A stretch of 64,000 nucleotides of DNA from Nonlabens sp. YIK11 (GTDB taxonomy: Bacteria; Bacteroidota; Bacteroidia; Flavobacteriales; Flavobacteriaceae). The translations under genes were made by a program, and so were the position numbers. This document shows, piece by piece, positions 1-9,562 of the stretch. The stretch lies in assembly GCF_001413925.1 (NCBI RefSeq), contig NZ_LBMJ01000001.1:2892001-2956000 (forward strand). The letters run 5' to 3'. The notes under the pieces are model-generated. The model worked only from the letters and a program-made list of their open reading frames with translations, did not search any database and was not told where the DNA came from. How positions within the stretch are numbered: the stretch's first letter is position 1; each line of letters starts with the position of its first letter.

Positions 1-265
1 AACGTACGGTTCCATCATAAATCGCATTGGCATTGAGTGTACCGGTAACCGTTGTCGTTGGCATGTCAGGACCATTGATACCATCAAGGTCTACAGACCT
101 ATAAACCACAACATTGTTGACATTAGCACGGTTAATAAGTGTGTACTCTACCGTCGTGATCAACTCTTCTTCATTGATGATTGTAGGAGCATCGTCGTCC
201 ACACAACTTGCTAAAGAGATAAATAAAATACTGGCAAAAGCTAATTTGAAAATTGATTTTTTCAT
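1..265 (-). CDS. SpII lipoprotein, partial (C-terminus outside window)
   Basis: The visible 88 residues start with a lipoprotein signal (MKKSIFKLAF, then a lipobox ending SLASC at about residue 22) followed by an acidic VDDDAPT linker and an EELITTVEYTL segment. That segment resembles small flavobacterial lipoproteins often labelled 'type 1 periplasmic binding fold' and found beside TonB receptors; this is recollection, not a search. It starts 11 bases after the TonB receptor stop on the same strand, so the two are one operon and may serve the same substrate. The end of the gene is not in the window. Confidence 0.7.
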   Translation of the reverse strand, partial: MKKSIFKLAFASILFISLASCVDDDAPTIINEEELITTVEYTLINRANVNNVVVYRSVDLDGINGPDMPTTTVTGTLNANAIYDGTVR

Positions 266-276
266 AATTGATATTT

Positions 277-2718
277 TTAAAAATTATAGATGAATTGTAA
301 TTGAATGTCGCGACCTATATCTTCTGCATAGAATCGCTGTCTGTTTAAATAATTGCGGTAAGTGGTGTTCAACACGTTGTTGACTCTTAGATTTATTTTC
401 GCTTTCGCGAAAGCGTAACCAGCACCTACATTCCACAAGCTATAGGCAGCTGGTGATTCTGATATCTCTACCAGTACCGTTTCAATGGTTTGCTGATCAA
501 TGCGAATGTCAGTCAAGTAATCATTATCAGGAAAACGGGTTTGTTTAAGTACACTTTGATTGGAAAGTCTCAACTCAAGATTATTGACCAGGCCGTTGCT
601 CCATATCAACTCATTAAAAAACTGGGCTGGCGGCATGTTGATCAACGGCTCATCGTTGGTACGATTCTGCCCATAGATGTATGAAAACCTAGAATGGAGC
701 GCCAGCTTATCTAGGTTATCCACACCATCTAGTGCACTCTCATAAATATTCCAATTAGCACCTACATCAACACCCGCAAGTACCGCATTGACCTGCTCGT
801 ATTGATAGATGGGAAACGCACCACGTATGGTCGTCTCCAGTCCGGTAGGTATAAGCTGGATATAATCTTGAACAAAATTGATATAAGGATTCACCTCAAC
901 ATCAACACCAGTCGAACGCTCCAAAGCTGATTTATGAGCTATAAAATTCAGTTTATAGGATTGCTCTTTTCTCAGATCCAGTTTCCCCAACTCGATGGTC
1001 GCTAGTGCATGGTGCAATCCATCACTAAACAGCTCACTAGGATTAGGCGCACGATTAGCACTGCTCAAGTTTACAGAGAAATCGTAATGATCTCCAGCAA
1101 AATACTTGGCTCCAGCGCTAAAGGCAAACAAATCATAACCAAACTCTGGAACGGTCTCAATCTGGTTATTGATCTCACCTACCTCAAATTGAGGAAATTG
1201 TTGATCATAGCCTAAACCTTCCCAGCGTGAGGTAAAGTAGAATTTTGTGGCACTGATATTATAATAATCATACCGTACACCTGCATCCAGCAACCAATTA
1301 TCACTGGGTCGATGATTGATACCTGCAAAACCACCTACTCTATAACTGTCATAATCAGGTATCAATCGGCGTATTCCTGTATCTGCGTTGGGCCTGTTGG
1401 CTTGCGTCACACCATCGATACCCAATTCGATTTCAGTATCGTCAATACGGTCAATTAGCAAATAGGTTCCTAGGGTTTGCGTTTGCAAATCTATATCCAG
1501 AGACGCCTTGCCCGCATTCTCTCCACGGCGTATATCAAACTCCAATCTATTGTTGAATTGGAACGTATAATCCAACTCTAATTTACCTAGACCTTCCAGT
1601 CTCTTATACGCATTCACTTGTAAGCCATGATGCTGCACTGCTTGTTTAGGTGGTTCTATATCATAGGTAAACTCGTTGATAACAGTAGGCTGCCCAGAAT
1701 TGATGCTGCGCACTAGATCTGCACTGTTCCCTATATGTGAGGCGCGCAGGATTCCCAACTCGCTGTCGTAGAAAGAATACTTGATACTACCACCATATTC
1801 AAACTTTTGATAGCCTAATGCCAGATTTGCGGCATAGGTTGAACTGCCTGTATTGCTTAACACATAATCAGGAGCATCATAGTCGCCCAGACGTTTATAG
1901 GTCAAGGTTCCTTGCTGGTACCAGCCTGATTCATGATAATTTCCCACTGATGCTGTTGCACTACCACCACGACCGTTGGATTGCAATTGTGATATGAATT
2001 TTCCTTTCAAAGTGTCTTTGACGATCACTCGTTCTGGATCAATCAATATCGTGCCGCCTATGGCATCACCACCATAGCGCAATGCACTGGAACCCTTCAC
2101 AACCCTAATATTGCTTGCGCTGTTGATATCAATATTAGGAGCATGCTCGACGCCCCATTCTTGATCCTGCTGGCGCAAACCGTCATTGACAATAGCCACA
2201 CGGCTCCCGTAAAGCCCGTGAATAATCGGTTTTGTCACACTATTTCCCGTCTTTAAGACAGAAACTCCTTGAACAGTCGCCAGTGCATCGCCCAGCGTCG
2301 CACCACTATATTCATTGATCGTCTTTTCATCTATGCGTGTGGAGGATTGAGTCGACTCATGGTCATCGTGTATGTCTGCAACCACTTTTACCTGATCCAG
2401 ATCATTGATATGGTGCTCAAGAGTAAAATCCTGAACCATATCATCACGTATGCTTATGCGAACGGTTTTAGTCTCGCACTCAAAATGTGTGATGACCATG
2501 TCATAATCACCTGCACAAAGATTGCGCAATACGTACTCACCTTTTTCATTGGTAGAAGTACCCTTTTGCAGGTCCTTGATATAAAGTTGTGCAAATGCAA
2601 GCGGCTCACCATCATGAAAATCTGTGATAGTTCCCTTAAGCTCAATACGACAGTCCTGAGCATTTACAGTTACGGCAAAAAACAACATTGCTGCAACTAT
2701 ACCTAGTTGTTTAAACAT
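277..2718 (-). CDS. TonB-dependent outer-membrane receptor
   Basis: This is an 813-residue outer-membrane receptor for TonB-driven uptake. Signal peptide MFKQLGIVAAMLFF...NAQ; carboxypeptidase-like regulatory domain about residues 24-110; plug domain about 130-240 with GDALATVQGV, HGLYGSRVAIVNDG and GGDAIGGTI; beta-barrel to a terminal aromatic residue (IYNF). A longer frame opens at 2748, but the signal peptide fixes the start at 2718. The HDDH stretch before the plug and the EHAPNID motif recall zinc or copper receptors, so metal uptake is my inference. A small CxxC protein lies upstream and a lipoprotein downstream. The iterated palindrome encodes AFAKA in a barrel strand near the C-terminus. 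Confidence 0.9.
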   Translation of the reverse strand: MFKQLGIVAAMLFFAVTVNAQDCRIELKGTITDFHDGEPLAFAQLYIKDLQKGTSTNEKGEYVLRNLCAGDYDMVITHFECETKTVRISIRDDMVQDFTLEHHINDLDQVKVVADIHDDHESTQSSTRIDEKTINEYSGATLGDALATVQGVSVLKTGNSVTKPIIHGLYGSRVAIVNDGLRQQDQEWGVEHAPNIDINSASNIRVVKGSSALRYGGDAIGGTILIDPERVIVKDTLKGKFISQLQSNGRGGSATASVGNYHESGWYQQGTLTYKRLGDYDAPDYVLSNTGSSTYAANLALGYQKFEYGGSIKYSFYDSELGILRASHIGNSADLVRSINSGQPTVINEFTYDIEPPKQAVQHHGLQVNAYKRLEGLGKLELDYTFQFNNRLEFDIRRGENAGKASLDIDLQTQTLGTYLLIDRIDDTEIELGIDGVTQANRPNADTGIRRLIPDYDSYRVGGFAGINHRPSDNWLLDAGVRYDYYNISATKFYFTSRWEGLGYDQQFPQFEVGEINNQIETVPEFGYDLFAFSAGAKYFAGDHYDFSVNLSSANRAPNPSELFSDGLHHALATIELGKLDLRKEQSYKLNFIAHKSALERSTGVDVEVNPYINFVQDYIQLIPTGLETTIRGAFPIYQYEQVNAVLAGVDVGANWNIYESALDGVDNLDKLALHSRFSYIYGQNRTNDEPLINMPPAQFFNELIWSNGLVNNLELRLSNQSVLKQTRFPDNDYLTDIRIDQQTIETVLVEISESPAAYSLWNVGAGYAFAKAKINLRVNNVLNTTYRNYLNRQRFYAEDIGRDIQLQFIYNF
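400..415. repeat. Iterated palindrome copy 1 (CGCTTTCGCGAAAGCG)
   Basis: Perfect copy inside the TonB receptor, read as AFAKA. Confidence 0.95.
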
Positions 2719-2769
2719 GATATAAAAATTGATTACTAAAAATGACACGGCAAACGTGTCCTTGACTTT

Positions 2770-3057
2770 TTAGCAATCTACCGGTGGCGGTCTGGATAAA
2801 TGATAGTGGGAAAGATGTTCCGCTTTCGCGAAAGCGTACTCTATAACGACATCCTGCTCTACATGAGGCATAAAGAAAACAGGCGCCTCTATGAAGTTTG
2901 CCGGCGTGTAGTCTAGAGTTTGTGCATGCTGGGAAACCAAACATATCGTACATGGCGAACTACCATCATCATGCGTGAACTGGTGCAGAGAGCCCAGTTG
3001 CATGGATAGAAATAGTAGAATGAAGCCTACAGATATGTATGTTCTAACCTTTTGCAC
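2770..3057 (-). CDS. Small exported or membrane protein with CxxC and His residues
   Basis: It has 95 residues with one hydrophobic N-terminal segment (about residues 8-24), then HQFTHDDGSSPCTICLVSQHA, with a CxxC pair flanked by histidines, and a His-rich tail (HLSHYHLS) ending in Cys. I do not recognise a named family; it is loosely like the small DUF2946-type proteins found near metal transport genes. It ends 51 bases before the TonB receptor and is probably co-transcribed with it. Cys/His content suggests metal handling, which is inference. The iterated palindrome supplies the AFAKA codons at about residues 75-79. Confidence 0.7.
   Translation of the reverse strand: MQKVRTYISVGFILLFLSMQLGSLHQFTHDDGSSPCTICLVSQHAQTLDYTPANFIEAPVFFMPHVEQDVVIEYAFAKAEHLSHYHLSRPPPVDC
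2821..2836. repeat. Iterated palindrome copy 2
   Basis: Perfect 16-mer in the small CxxC protein gene, AFAKA frame. Confidence 0.95.
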
Positions 3058-3093
3058 GGCTTAAAGATACGAGTGTCAAAAATTGTAACATAA

Positions 3094-3122
3094 AAAAGCC
3101 TCCTAAAATTAGGAGGCTTTTA
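3094..3122 (-). terminator. Rho-independent terminator after the 3146-4171 lipoprotein gene
   Basis: Hairpin with stem AAAAGCCTCCTAA / TTAGGAGGCTTTT. On the minus strand it is followed by a run of T, placed 24 bases past the stop of the upstream lipoprotein gene. Confidence 0.85.
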
Positions 3123-3145
3123 AGAATTTTAAATTTTATCGTGGA

Positions 3146-4171
3146 TTAGTCCTCACCATAAAAGTAAACAGAACTAGCACCAGCTAATGGATTGTTGATC
3201 GATGGAGATGCGTTACCACTTGCACTTGCATCAAAAGCAAGGATACGTCCACCGCCATTTGCTCTTTCAGCAATAAATATGGTATTAGTTTCTGAATCGT
3301 AGGTAGCAGAGATTGGGTTACCTAGGAAAGTGTTTGAACCTGCAACTCTAACTTGGTTACCTTGTACTGCTAGAGTTCCTCCATTTGCTACGTTACCAAA
3401 TTTATTAGAGAAGTTGGTAATGATATGGAATCCACCATCATTATCTACAGCTGCATCACCTATGTCTGTAAGGATCATGATGTCATCAGCATTGTTGTAA
3501 ACAAGACCGTGAGTTCTTACGATTCCTTCAATAGTAATTCTTTTAGAAGGAGTTACTGTACCGTCTGAAGTGTTGGCAGCGGCAAAGTTATTGAATACTG
3601 CGATGTCGTTAGTTTGATCTACAACAGCGTAAAGGTCATTTCCATTAAATTGGATTTCCCACAAACCGAAATTTACATTGAGTGTATTTCTCAAAGTCAA
3701 AGTTGAACCTGAACGTACATATACGTAAAGCTCATTCCCATCTGGTCCTGCCATATCACCATCATTATCAGCAACAACAACAATGTTTCCGTTTACAGCT
3801 ACAGAGCGTGGACTAGCCAATTCTCCGTTAGTTGCAGTTACGCTTAAAGCAGATGTGATTCCTGTTACAAGGTCTTCAATGTTGTCACCTACGTGAACAG
3901 AGTTGGTAGTTCTTGAAGCAAAGATGAGTTGGTCATTGTCTTCATCATAAACGATACCTTCATTATTCTGTGTTCCTGCCACAGTTAAAGAAGTTTGAGT
4001 TGTTTGATCATCGTCAGAGAAGTCATAAACAGTAATGTTACCACTAGTGTTACTGGTAGCATAAAGCTCTGCACGGTCAAAACGTCCATCTCCTAGATCG
4101 TCGTCATCATTACAGGATACGAATACAGTTGCAGCAGATAGAAGTGCGATTGTTAATTTGGTAAATTTCAT
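3146..4171 (-). CDS. Lipoprotein with beta-propeller-like body
   Basis: 341 residues. Lipoprotein signal MKFTKLTIALLSAATVFVSC with the lipobox Cys at residue 20, then an acidic NDDDDLGDG linker. The body holds repeated short units of the type 'LYATSN..GNITVYDF', 'DQLIFASRTTNSV', 'NGNIVVVADNDG', 'ELYVYVRSG', 'NDLYAVVDQTNDIAVFNN', consistent with NHL/WD-like propeller blades. Probably an outer-surface or periplasmic lipoprotein; substrate unknown. It is a single-gene unit with its own promoter and terminator. Confidence 0.8.
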   Translation of the reverse strand: MKFTKLTIALLSAATVFVSCNDDDDLGDGRFDRAELYATSNTSGNITVYDFSDDDQTTQTSLTVAGTQNNEGIVYDEDNDQLIFASRTTNSVHVGDNIEDLVTGITSALSVTATNGELASPRSVAVNGNIVVVADNDGDMAGPDGNELYVYVRSGSTLTLRNTLNVNFGLWEIQFNGNDLYAVVDQTNDIAVFNNFAAANTSDGTVTPSKRITIEGIVRTHGLVYNNADDIMILTDIGDAAVDNDGGFHIITNFSNKFGNVANGGTLAVQGNQVRVAGSNTFLGNPISATYDSETNTIFIAERANGGGRILAFDASASGNASPSINNPLAGASSVYFYGED

Positions 4172-4188
4172 AGTATTTGATTTTTGCC

Positions 4189-4223
4189 CAAACTTACGCT
4201 AGATCGCTTACCGTAGTTCTCAA
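4189..4223 (-). promoter_or_regulatory. Candidate Bacteroidetes promoter for the propeller lipoprotein
   Basis: Minus strand: TAAGTTTG (-7 motif TAnnTTTG) at 4196-4189, 18 bases before the ATG, and TTG at 4223-4221 as a -33 element. The 24-base spacing is at the long edge of the usual range. Confidence 0.45.
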
Positions 4224-4350
4224 CGGTTTCTCAAGGAAAACCAAACATTAACAAAAAATTCCTGCAACAGACTGAAAAACAAGCGTTTTTACAAAGCAGA
4301 TTTAACGATTTTAGCAGAACTTTAATTTTCTGTATTGAGCGTCCGTGCTT

Positions 4351-6327
4351 CTAAAGAAAGAAATTCCATACAAGACCGAATCTTAAACTTAAGTCTCTAA
4401 ATGGCGTTCGAGGTGCGCTAAAGAAATTAGGCTCACCCAACGGCGAGGTTGCATTTTCCAGCTTAACAAATATTCTAGTTTGCTGGATTTTTGCATTGAA
4501 GAAAATATCTACCAATGGAAAAGCTCCCAATTTGACGGAGTTTTGAGAATAGAATTCCCCTAACACTGGGTCATATCCATCCATATTATACTCATCAAAA
4601 TATTTTAGAGTAATACCGGTTTGCACCAGCATCGCTTTCTTGAACCAGCGATCCTTATAGTATATACTGTTGCGAGTTACAAAGCTAGGTACATTAATGA
4701 TATCAGCAGTTTGGTCTACGGTTTGAAAGGCCAGCGTGTGGTCCGTTCCAAAATACCTTAAAAACTCAAAGGATTTGTGCGCTTTTATTTTGAGATAGGT
4801 AAGCTGCTCGTCGGTTTGAAAAGGCCCAACCACATAACCTGTAAAATCGAGAGCAACATCCTCACGATTTCTTTCTCCGAAATAAGCGTAATCTTGAATC
4901 GTGTTTACCTCTAGTTCCACATCAAAATATTTCTCTGATTTTACTTGCAGATTGAGTTGTTGCTTCTCTACGTTGTTAAATGAATTTTGCCAATTGTATT
5001 CCTCATATTCACTTTGGTGAAGCAACAAATTAAAATTAGGTGCTCTAGAACTTATGCCTGCACCAGCCGCAACGGTGAAATCTTTAAAATCCACACTGGC
5101 CATAGCGTTGAGATATTGACCGTCTAACTCTCCAGCGATATTGATACCACCATGGGCTTGAAATTCAAAGACACCTAGACGTTTTTCAAATGCTGCTTTG
5201 AATTGGTAAACCTCAGATGCGAGTCGGTTAGTGATCACTTCTGTGCCGCGATTTACGATGCGGTCATAGCCGTAATTGTAATCCAACCTAGCTATACCAG
5301 CTTTCATATAACCAAATAAGTAATGATCGAGCGATGCCCCAACTTCTACATAGCTTTCCTCATAGTTGGTTTTGTCTTTAATATTGGTCGACTGATAGGC
5401 CTCTCCTAAAAATTCGGTAGAAGCGTTGTCCTCTTCATATCTATAGAATTTATCCTCAAAATACATCTTGTTATGAACGCGCAAGCTGTAATTCTTTAAA
5501 CTATCTGCAGATTTTAATAATTCAAAGTCTTGATCGATGTAAAATCGTTTCCCGTCCAGTAAGCTCACGGCATCATCCAGATTAGGTTCCAGACGACCTC
5601 GATCATCAAGGTTTTCATCTTGATCCAGATAACCTTGAAGCGCATCAGGCGACAGGCCACCGCTTTCCTGATTGCTCAAATCCTGAAAGACCGTGTGTAG
5701 TCGTAATCGATACCTTTTATCCTTACTAAAATAATTTGACGTGAATTTAAAATTACCCGTACTGGTCAAGGTGTTGACAAAGTCTCCAGCACTGCGCATC
5801 CCTTTATAACTGATGGAAAAATTGAATTGAGGAGATATATTTGATGTGAAAAGCGCATCCAGCTGCTGTCCTTGATTGATCGCCGTTTTGAAGTAGAGAT
5901 CTGTAAGAGGTGTTGGGACGTAATAATCGTTGATGTCGCTAATTTCATAGTAATTGTCGTGACGCGCTTCGGCACCCATGCGAGGCGTGAGCTGCTCCAT
6001 ATCAAAGCGCTTGATCAATCTATTGTAAGGTTGCCCTATATTAGGAAACGGCATCAACTCAAAATTATCTTGACGCAGGTAGTTGAACTTAAACTCCTTA
6101 GCCATGGACAATGTGGTATCGACATAGGTCGTGTCTCTGTCCTGACTTATGATAAGGTAATCTGTAATAGGTGGCTTCTCGCCCTCAACACTTACTTCTT
6201 TATTGTTCAAGGGACGTTGACGTCCATTATTGCCCAGGTTATCTCTAACCGGTTGCTGCAACGCATACGCACTGGCCGTTGCCATGAGTAGCGAGAATAA
6301 TAAGAAGGATTTTATCAATGTTGACAC
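4351..6327 (-). CDS. Porin_10-type outer-membrane protein
   Basis: About 658 residues, a large beta-barrel resembling the Bacteroidetes 'putative porin' family (Porin_10). After the signal segment (IKSFLLFSLLMATASAYA) come an SEQ-poor linker, the stretch DYLIISQDRDTTYVDT, NYLRQDNFELMPFPNIGQPYNRL, and then many alternating strands ending in FGLVWNFFL. The open frame extends back to 6444 over the start of rnhB, but a signal peptide only fits a GTG start at 6327 or a TTG at 6318. The -7 element at 6333-6340 would put transcription start near 6326, which favours 6318. Divergent from rnhB. Confidence 0.8.
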   Translation of the reverse strand: MSTLIKSFLLFSLLMATASAYALQQPVRDNLGNNGRQRPLNNKEVSVEGEKPPITDYLIISQDRDTTYVDTTLSMAKEFKFNYLRQDNFELMPFPNIGQPYNRLIKRFDMEQLTPRMGAEARHDNYYEISDINDYYVPTPLTDLYFKTAINQGQQLDALFTSNISPQFNFSISYKGMRSAGDFVNTLTSTGNFKFTSNYFSKDKRYRLRLHTVFQDLSNQESGGLSPDALQGYLDQDENLDDRGRLEPNLDDAVSLLDGKRFYIDQDFELLKSADSLKNYSLRVHNKMYFEDKFYRYEEDNASTEFLGEAYQSTNIKDKTNYEESYVEVGASLDHYLFGYMKAGIARLDYNYGYDRIVNRGTEVITNRLASEVYQFKAAFEKRLGVFEFQAHGGINIAGELDGQYLNAMASVDFKDFTVAAGAGISSRAPNFNLLLHQSEYEEYNWQNSFNNVEKQQLNLQVKSEKYFDVELEVNTIQDYAYFGERNREDVALDFTGYVVGPFQTDEQLTYLKIKAHKSFEFLRYFGTDHTLAFQTVDQTADIINVPSFVTRNSIYYKDRWFKKAMLVQTGITLKYFDEYNMDGYDPVLGEFYSQNSVKLGAFPLVDIFFNAKIQQTRIFVKLENATSPLGEPNFFSAPRTPFRDLSLRFGLVWNFFL

Positions 6328-6332
6328 GATGC

Positions 6333-6366
6333 CAAAAATAGGTATTATACATATTGCCGCATCCAA
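6333..6366 (-). promoter_or_regulatory. Candidate promoter for the porin gene
   Basis: Minus strand TATTTTTG at 6340-6333 (-7) and TTG at 6366-6364 (-33), spacing 23. Its closeness to the start codon implies a very short leader. Confidence 0.5.
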
Positions 6367-6452
6367 TTTTAAGCGACCTTTTATGAACTTTGAATTGCTT
6401 TGGATATTGCAGCGCATCAGCAGATTTGATAAATTCCATATCATTGCAACCC

Positions 6453-7052
6453 ATGCTGATTGAAAAAATACATTCGAATTTAATAGAATGCGGTACAGAT
6501 GAGGCTGGCCGCGGCTGTCTCGCTGGACCGGTCACTGCTGCAGCCGTGATACTACCACCAGGTTTTTCATGTGCAGGTTTGAATGATAGTAAGACGCTTT
6601 CGCGAAAGCGAAGAAACCAACTACGTGAGGTCATTGAAAAAGAAGCTTTATCATACCATGTAGCCCATGTGGATAGAGCAATGATCGACAAAATCAACAT
6701 TCTCAACGCGAGTATACAGGCCATGCACCTTGCCATAAAGGGTCTTAAAATCACACCTGAGCACATCGCTGTGGATGGGAATCGCTTTCATCCATATCCA
6801 GATATTCCAGCCACCACCGTGGTCAAAGGCGATGGCAAATACCTACATATCGCTGCGGCTTCCATTCTTGCCAAGACCTATCGCGATGAGTTCATGGAAA
6901 AGATACATCAAGAGTTTCCCATGTATCACTGGCGCAACAATCAAGGTTACCCCACAAAACAACACCGCGACGCCATACGGGAACACGGTACCACTACTTA
7001 TCACCGCATGAGTTTCAAGCTATTGCCAGAGCAATTGAAAATGCCTCTATAA
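6453..7052 (+). CDS. rnhB: Ribonuclease HII
   Basis: RNase HII (199 residues) cuts the RNA strand of RNA-DNA hybrids and removes misincorporated ribonucleotides. The catalytic [12 protein letters not shown] block is at residues 15-26, NDSKTLS at about 43-49, and the [14 protein letters not shown] motif near 131-144. The start at 6453 gives the normal N-terminus; the open frame upstream of it overlaps the divergent porin. The iterated palindrome lies within the conserved DSK-LS-K-R region and is read LSRKR, which matches the family consensus there. Confidence 0.95.
   Translation: MLIEKIHSNLIECGTDEAGRGCLAGPVTAAAVILPPGFSCAGLNDSKTLSRKRRNQLREVIEKEALSYHVAHVDRAMIDKINILNASIQAMHLAIKGLKITPEHIAVDGNRFHPYPDIPATTVVKGDGKYLHIAAASILAKTYRDEFMEKIHQEFPMYHWRNNQGYPTKQHRDAIREHGTTTYHRMSFKLLPEQLKMPL
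6595..6610. repeat. Iterated palindrome copy 3
   Basis: Perfect copy inside rnhB, LSRKR frame. Confidence 0.95.
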
Positions 7053-7089
7053 GTTTCTTAAAAACCAAGCCGTTTGAGGTCATAAATTC

Positions 7090-7097
7090 TATTTTTG
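7090..7097 (+). promoter_or_regulatory. Candidate -7 element for the 7120 lipoprotein gene
   Basis: TATTTTTG matches TAnnTTTG. A transcript starting near 7104 would exclude an ATG at 7102 and supports the ATG at 7120. Confidence 0.45.
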
Positions 7098-7119
7098 CCA
7101 GATGCGATTTTTCCTAGGT

Positions 7120-9552
7120 ATGAACAGATTACTCACTTTATTTTTTCTTCTCGCGGTATTTATAAGTTGCGATAATGAGGTTAAGGATACAGCTCTCGTT
7201 TACAATATTCCAGACCATTCCAAAATTGTCATCGCGCTCTCAGACATACAAGAAGTGACTGATCTACTGGAGAACAACCCAGTATTTGACCAGTTGGAGT
7301 CGCTCTCTAGAGTCAAGGAAATCAAAAGCGCGAGCTCTTTTTTGAATACCTACGATCTAAAGTCAGAATCCTTTGTGACCTTAAGTATAGAAGGAAAGAA
7401 TCAAGTGGCCATCACGCTATTGACTGAGGTACACGATTCTCAATCCGATTCTACTACCGTAGTGAAACGTATCGAGTATAACGATGTAGAGATCCTGGAA
7501 AAAACAGCCGATGGTAATACGTATTACAGCGCCAATAAAAATGGATCACACATGGCGAGCTCTTCCATATTGGTTCTGGAAAGCTTGATACGCCGCAATC
7601 TAGCCGATTATGTTTTTGATGAATCCTTTGTGACATTATATGAGCGTACTCACGATGATATAAGTGTCTACGTTAACGCCTCTGACGAGCAATGGTTATA
7701 TCAGTTTTTACTAGGTAAAAACAAAACCGATGCTCACAATTATGGTGAGTGGTACCAGCTGGAACCTAGTATGACCGGTAACTCCATTTACATGGATGGG
7801 CTAATTGTCTATAAGGATAGTTTAAATCAAAAGCATAGTCTTTACAATGATCTGGATGCTAGGGAAAATCAGTTGGATCAAGTAGCGCCAGCGACATTCA
7901 GGTTTTTGTCCTCAACGACGTATAGCGATCCAGAACAATTGATAGGCAATCTATTAAGATACCACAATAGAAAACCAGTCATTCCGGAATTACTTAAGGA
8001 TTTGATGGTCAATTCTCAAGAGGTATCGACTATCGAATTGGAGAACGGCACTGCGGTCGCATTCTCGCTATTGCCTTTTGAAGATTTATTTGTGGATCTC
8101 GATAGCTTGAGCGCGGCGAAAAGTACTTATCGCGATGTGGCGCTGTACACATTGGCTGCACCATTGGAGTCAAAATCAATCGCACCGTTGGTTCCCAATC
8201 TTTCTGTTGGGTACTTGACCTTGGTCGATCGGTTCCTGGTACTTTCTGCCAATCAGGAAACATTGGAAGAAATTATTGCAGGTTATCAAAACGGCACCAC
8301 GCTTTCCAGTCAAAACTGGTGGAAAGAAGCTCGGGAAAAAATGAGTAGCAGCAGCTCTCTTTTGAATGTCACAAGTCTTGAAAAATTTAAAAATCCCTTC
8401 ATAAGTATTGACGAGAAAGATGACAAGGTATTGAAGTCCATGGATGACACTACTCTTAAAGCCATGATCAGTCAGTATGTGCATGAAGATGCGTATGCAT
8501 TTTACAGACTCGAGATCCCTTATGGATCTACAGCTGCAGAGCAGCCGCTAGTGGCCCAGATAGGTTCTAGCAAATCCGAAAGTAGTATCATCGCAGGACC
8601 GTTTCTATTTCCCAACCATTTGAACAACACCTATGATGTCGCGATACAAACTGAAGATTTTAAGTTGACTTTGCTTTCTGAAACAGGCGAAGTGCACTGG
8701 ACTAAGGAATTAAATGCCAAAATCTTAGGAGAGATCCAAAGTGTTGATGTTTACAAAAATGATCGCAAGCAGCTATTGTTTGCCAACCAAGAGAAAGTGT
8801 ACCTACTCGACAGAAAAGGGAACGACGTGGACAAGTTCCCGTTCAATCCTAAAAAGGATATAACTCAGCCATTGAGTGTATTTGACTATGACAACAACCG
8901 CAACTACAGGTTTGTCATAACCACAGGTAAGGATCTCACCATGCTTGATTCAAAAGGCAACAAAGTCAGTGGTTTTAATTATAGACCAGATGGTATTATT
9001 TTAAATAGCCCGCAACATTTTAGAAAAGGAAACAAGGATTACATCGCTTTTACTACAGATCAAAAAGAGCTCAAACTGATCAATCGTACCGGTGAAACCA
9101 GAACCAGCGTTAAAACGAAAATCGAGGCCAAGTCAGACCTCTATTTTTACAACAACCTAATTCAGTTTGTGAATTCTGAAGATAAGCTCCTGCACGTGAA
9201 TCCATCAACTGGAAAAGTAACTGTTACCAATACTTCCCTTGATACCGATTCAAACATAGGTTTTACCTCACGCAGCCAGCTCATCCAGAATAAAAATGTA
9301 TTGCAGATCAATGGGACCAAGAGTAGTTTGCCTTACGGCACCTATCTTCCAGCTCGTTTGTCAAGAATCAACAACAAGGATTACGTGACGATTATTGATA
9401 ATGGAGAAAACAAGGTCTATATACTTAACGATCAAGGAGAAACCGTTCCTTTTCTACCGGTCTATGGAAATACGGCTGCACAAATCGCTGGTGGTAAATC
9501 TAGATATCTGGTGACTCTAGATGGGAATGAAGTCTTAATCTATAAATGGTAA
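7120..9552 (+). CDS. Large lipoprotein, DUF3352-like N-terminus and propeller-like C-terminus
   Basis: 810 residues. Lipoprotein signal MNRLLTLFFLLAVFISC. The N-terminal two thirds carry 'HSKIVIALSDIQEVTDLLENNPVFDQL', reminiscent of DUF3352, which is found in bacterial envelope proteins. From about residue 500 there are repeated units such as LLFANQEKVYLLDRKGNDV and FVITTGKDLTMLDSKGNKV, typical of PQQ/WD-like blades. The gene sits downstream of rnhB on the same strand; function unknown. An upstream ATG at 7102 adds six residues but does not improve the signal. Confidence 0.8.
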   Translation: MNRLLTLFFLLAVFISCDNEVKDTALVYNIPDHSKIVIALSDIQEVTDLLENNPVFDQLESLSRVKEIKSASSFLNTYDLKSESFVTLSIEGKNQVAITLLTEVHDSQSDSTTVVKRIEYNDVEILEKTADGNTYYSANKNGSHMASSSILVLESLIRRNLADYVFDESFVTLYERTHDDISVYVNASDEQWLYQFLLGKNKTDAHNYGEWYQLEPSMTGNSIYMDGLIVYKDSLNQKHSLYNDLDARENQLDQVAPATFRFLSSTTYSDPEQLIGNLLRYHNRKPVIPELLKDLMVNSQEVSTIELENGTAVAFSLLPFEDLFVDLDSLSAAKSTYRDVALYTLAAPLESKSIAPLVPNLSVGYLTLVDRFLVLSANQETLEEIIAGYQNGTTLSSQNWWKEAREKMSSSSSLLNVTSLEKFKNPFISIDEKDDKVLKSMDDTTLKAMISQYVHEDAYAFYRLEIPYGSTAAEQPLVAQIGSSKSESSIIAGPFLFPNHLNNTYDVAIQTEDFKLTLLSETGEVHWTKELNAKILGEIQSVDVYKNDRKQLLFANQEKVYLLDRKGNDVDKFPFNPKKDITQPLSVFDYDNNRNYRFVITTGKDLTMLDSKGNKVSGFNYRPDGIILNSPQHFRKGNKDYIAFTTDQKELKLINRTGETRTSVKTKIEAKSDLYFYNNLIQFVNSEDKLLHVNPSTGKVTVTNTSLDTDSNIGFTSRSQLIQNKNVLQINGTKSSLPYGTYLPARLSRINNKDYVTIIDNGENKVYILNDQGETVPFLPVYGNTAAQIAGGKSRYLVTLDGNEVLIYKW

Positions 9553-9562
9553 AAACAAATAA

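Noticed and set aside
2269..2706. A 145-codon open frame on the plus strand
   Set aside because: Antisense to the conserved plug region of the TonB receptor; no plausible protein.
6245..6766. A 173-codon minus-strand frame across the porin/rnhB boundary
   Set aside because: Overlaps both conserved genes in another frame; no promoter or domain.
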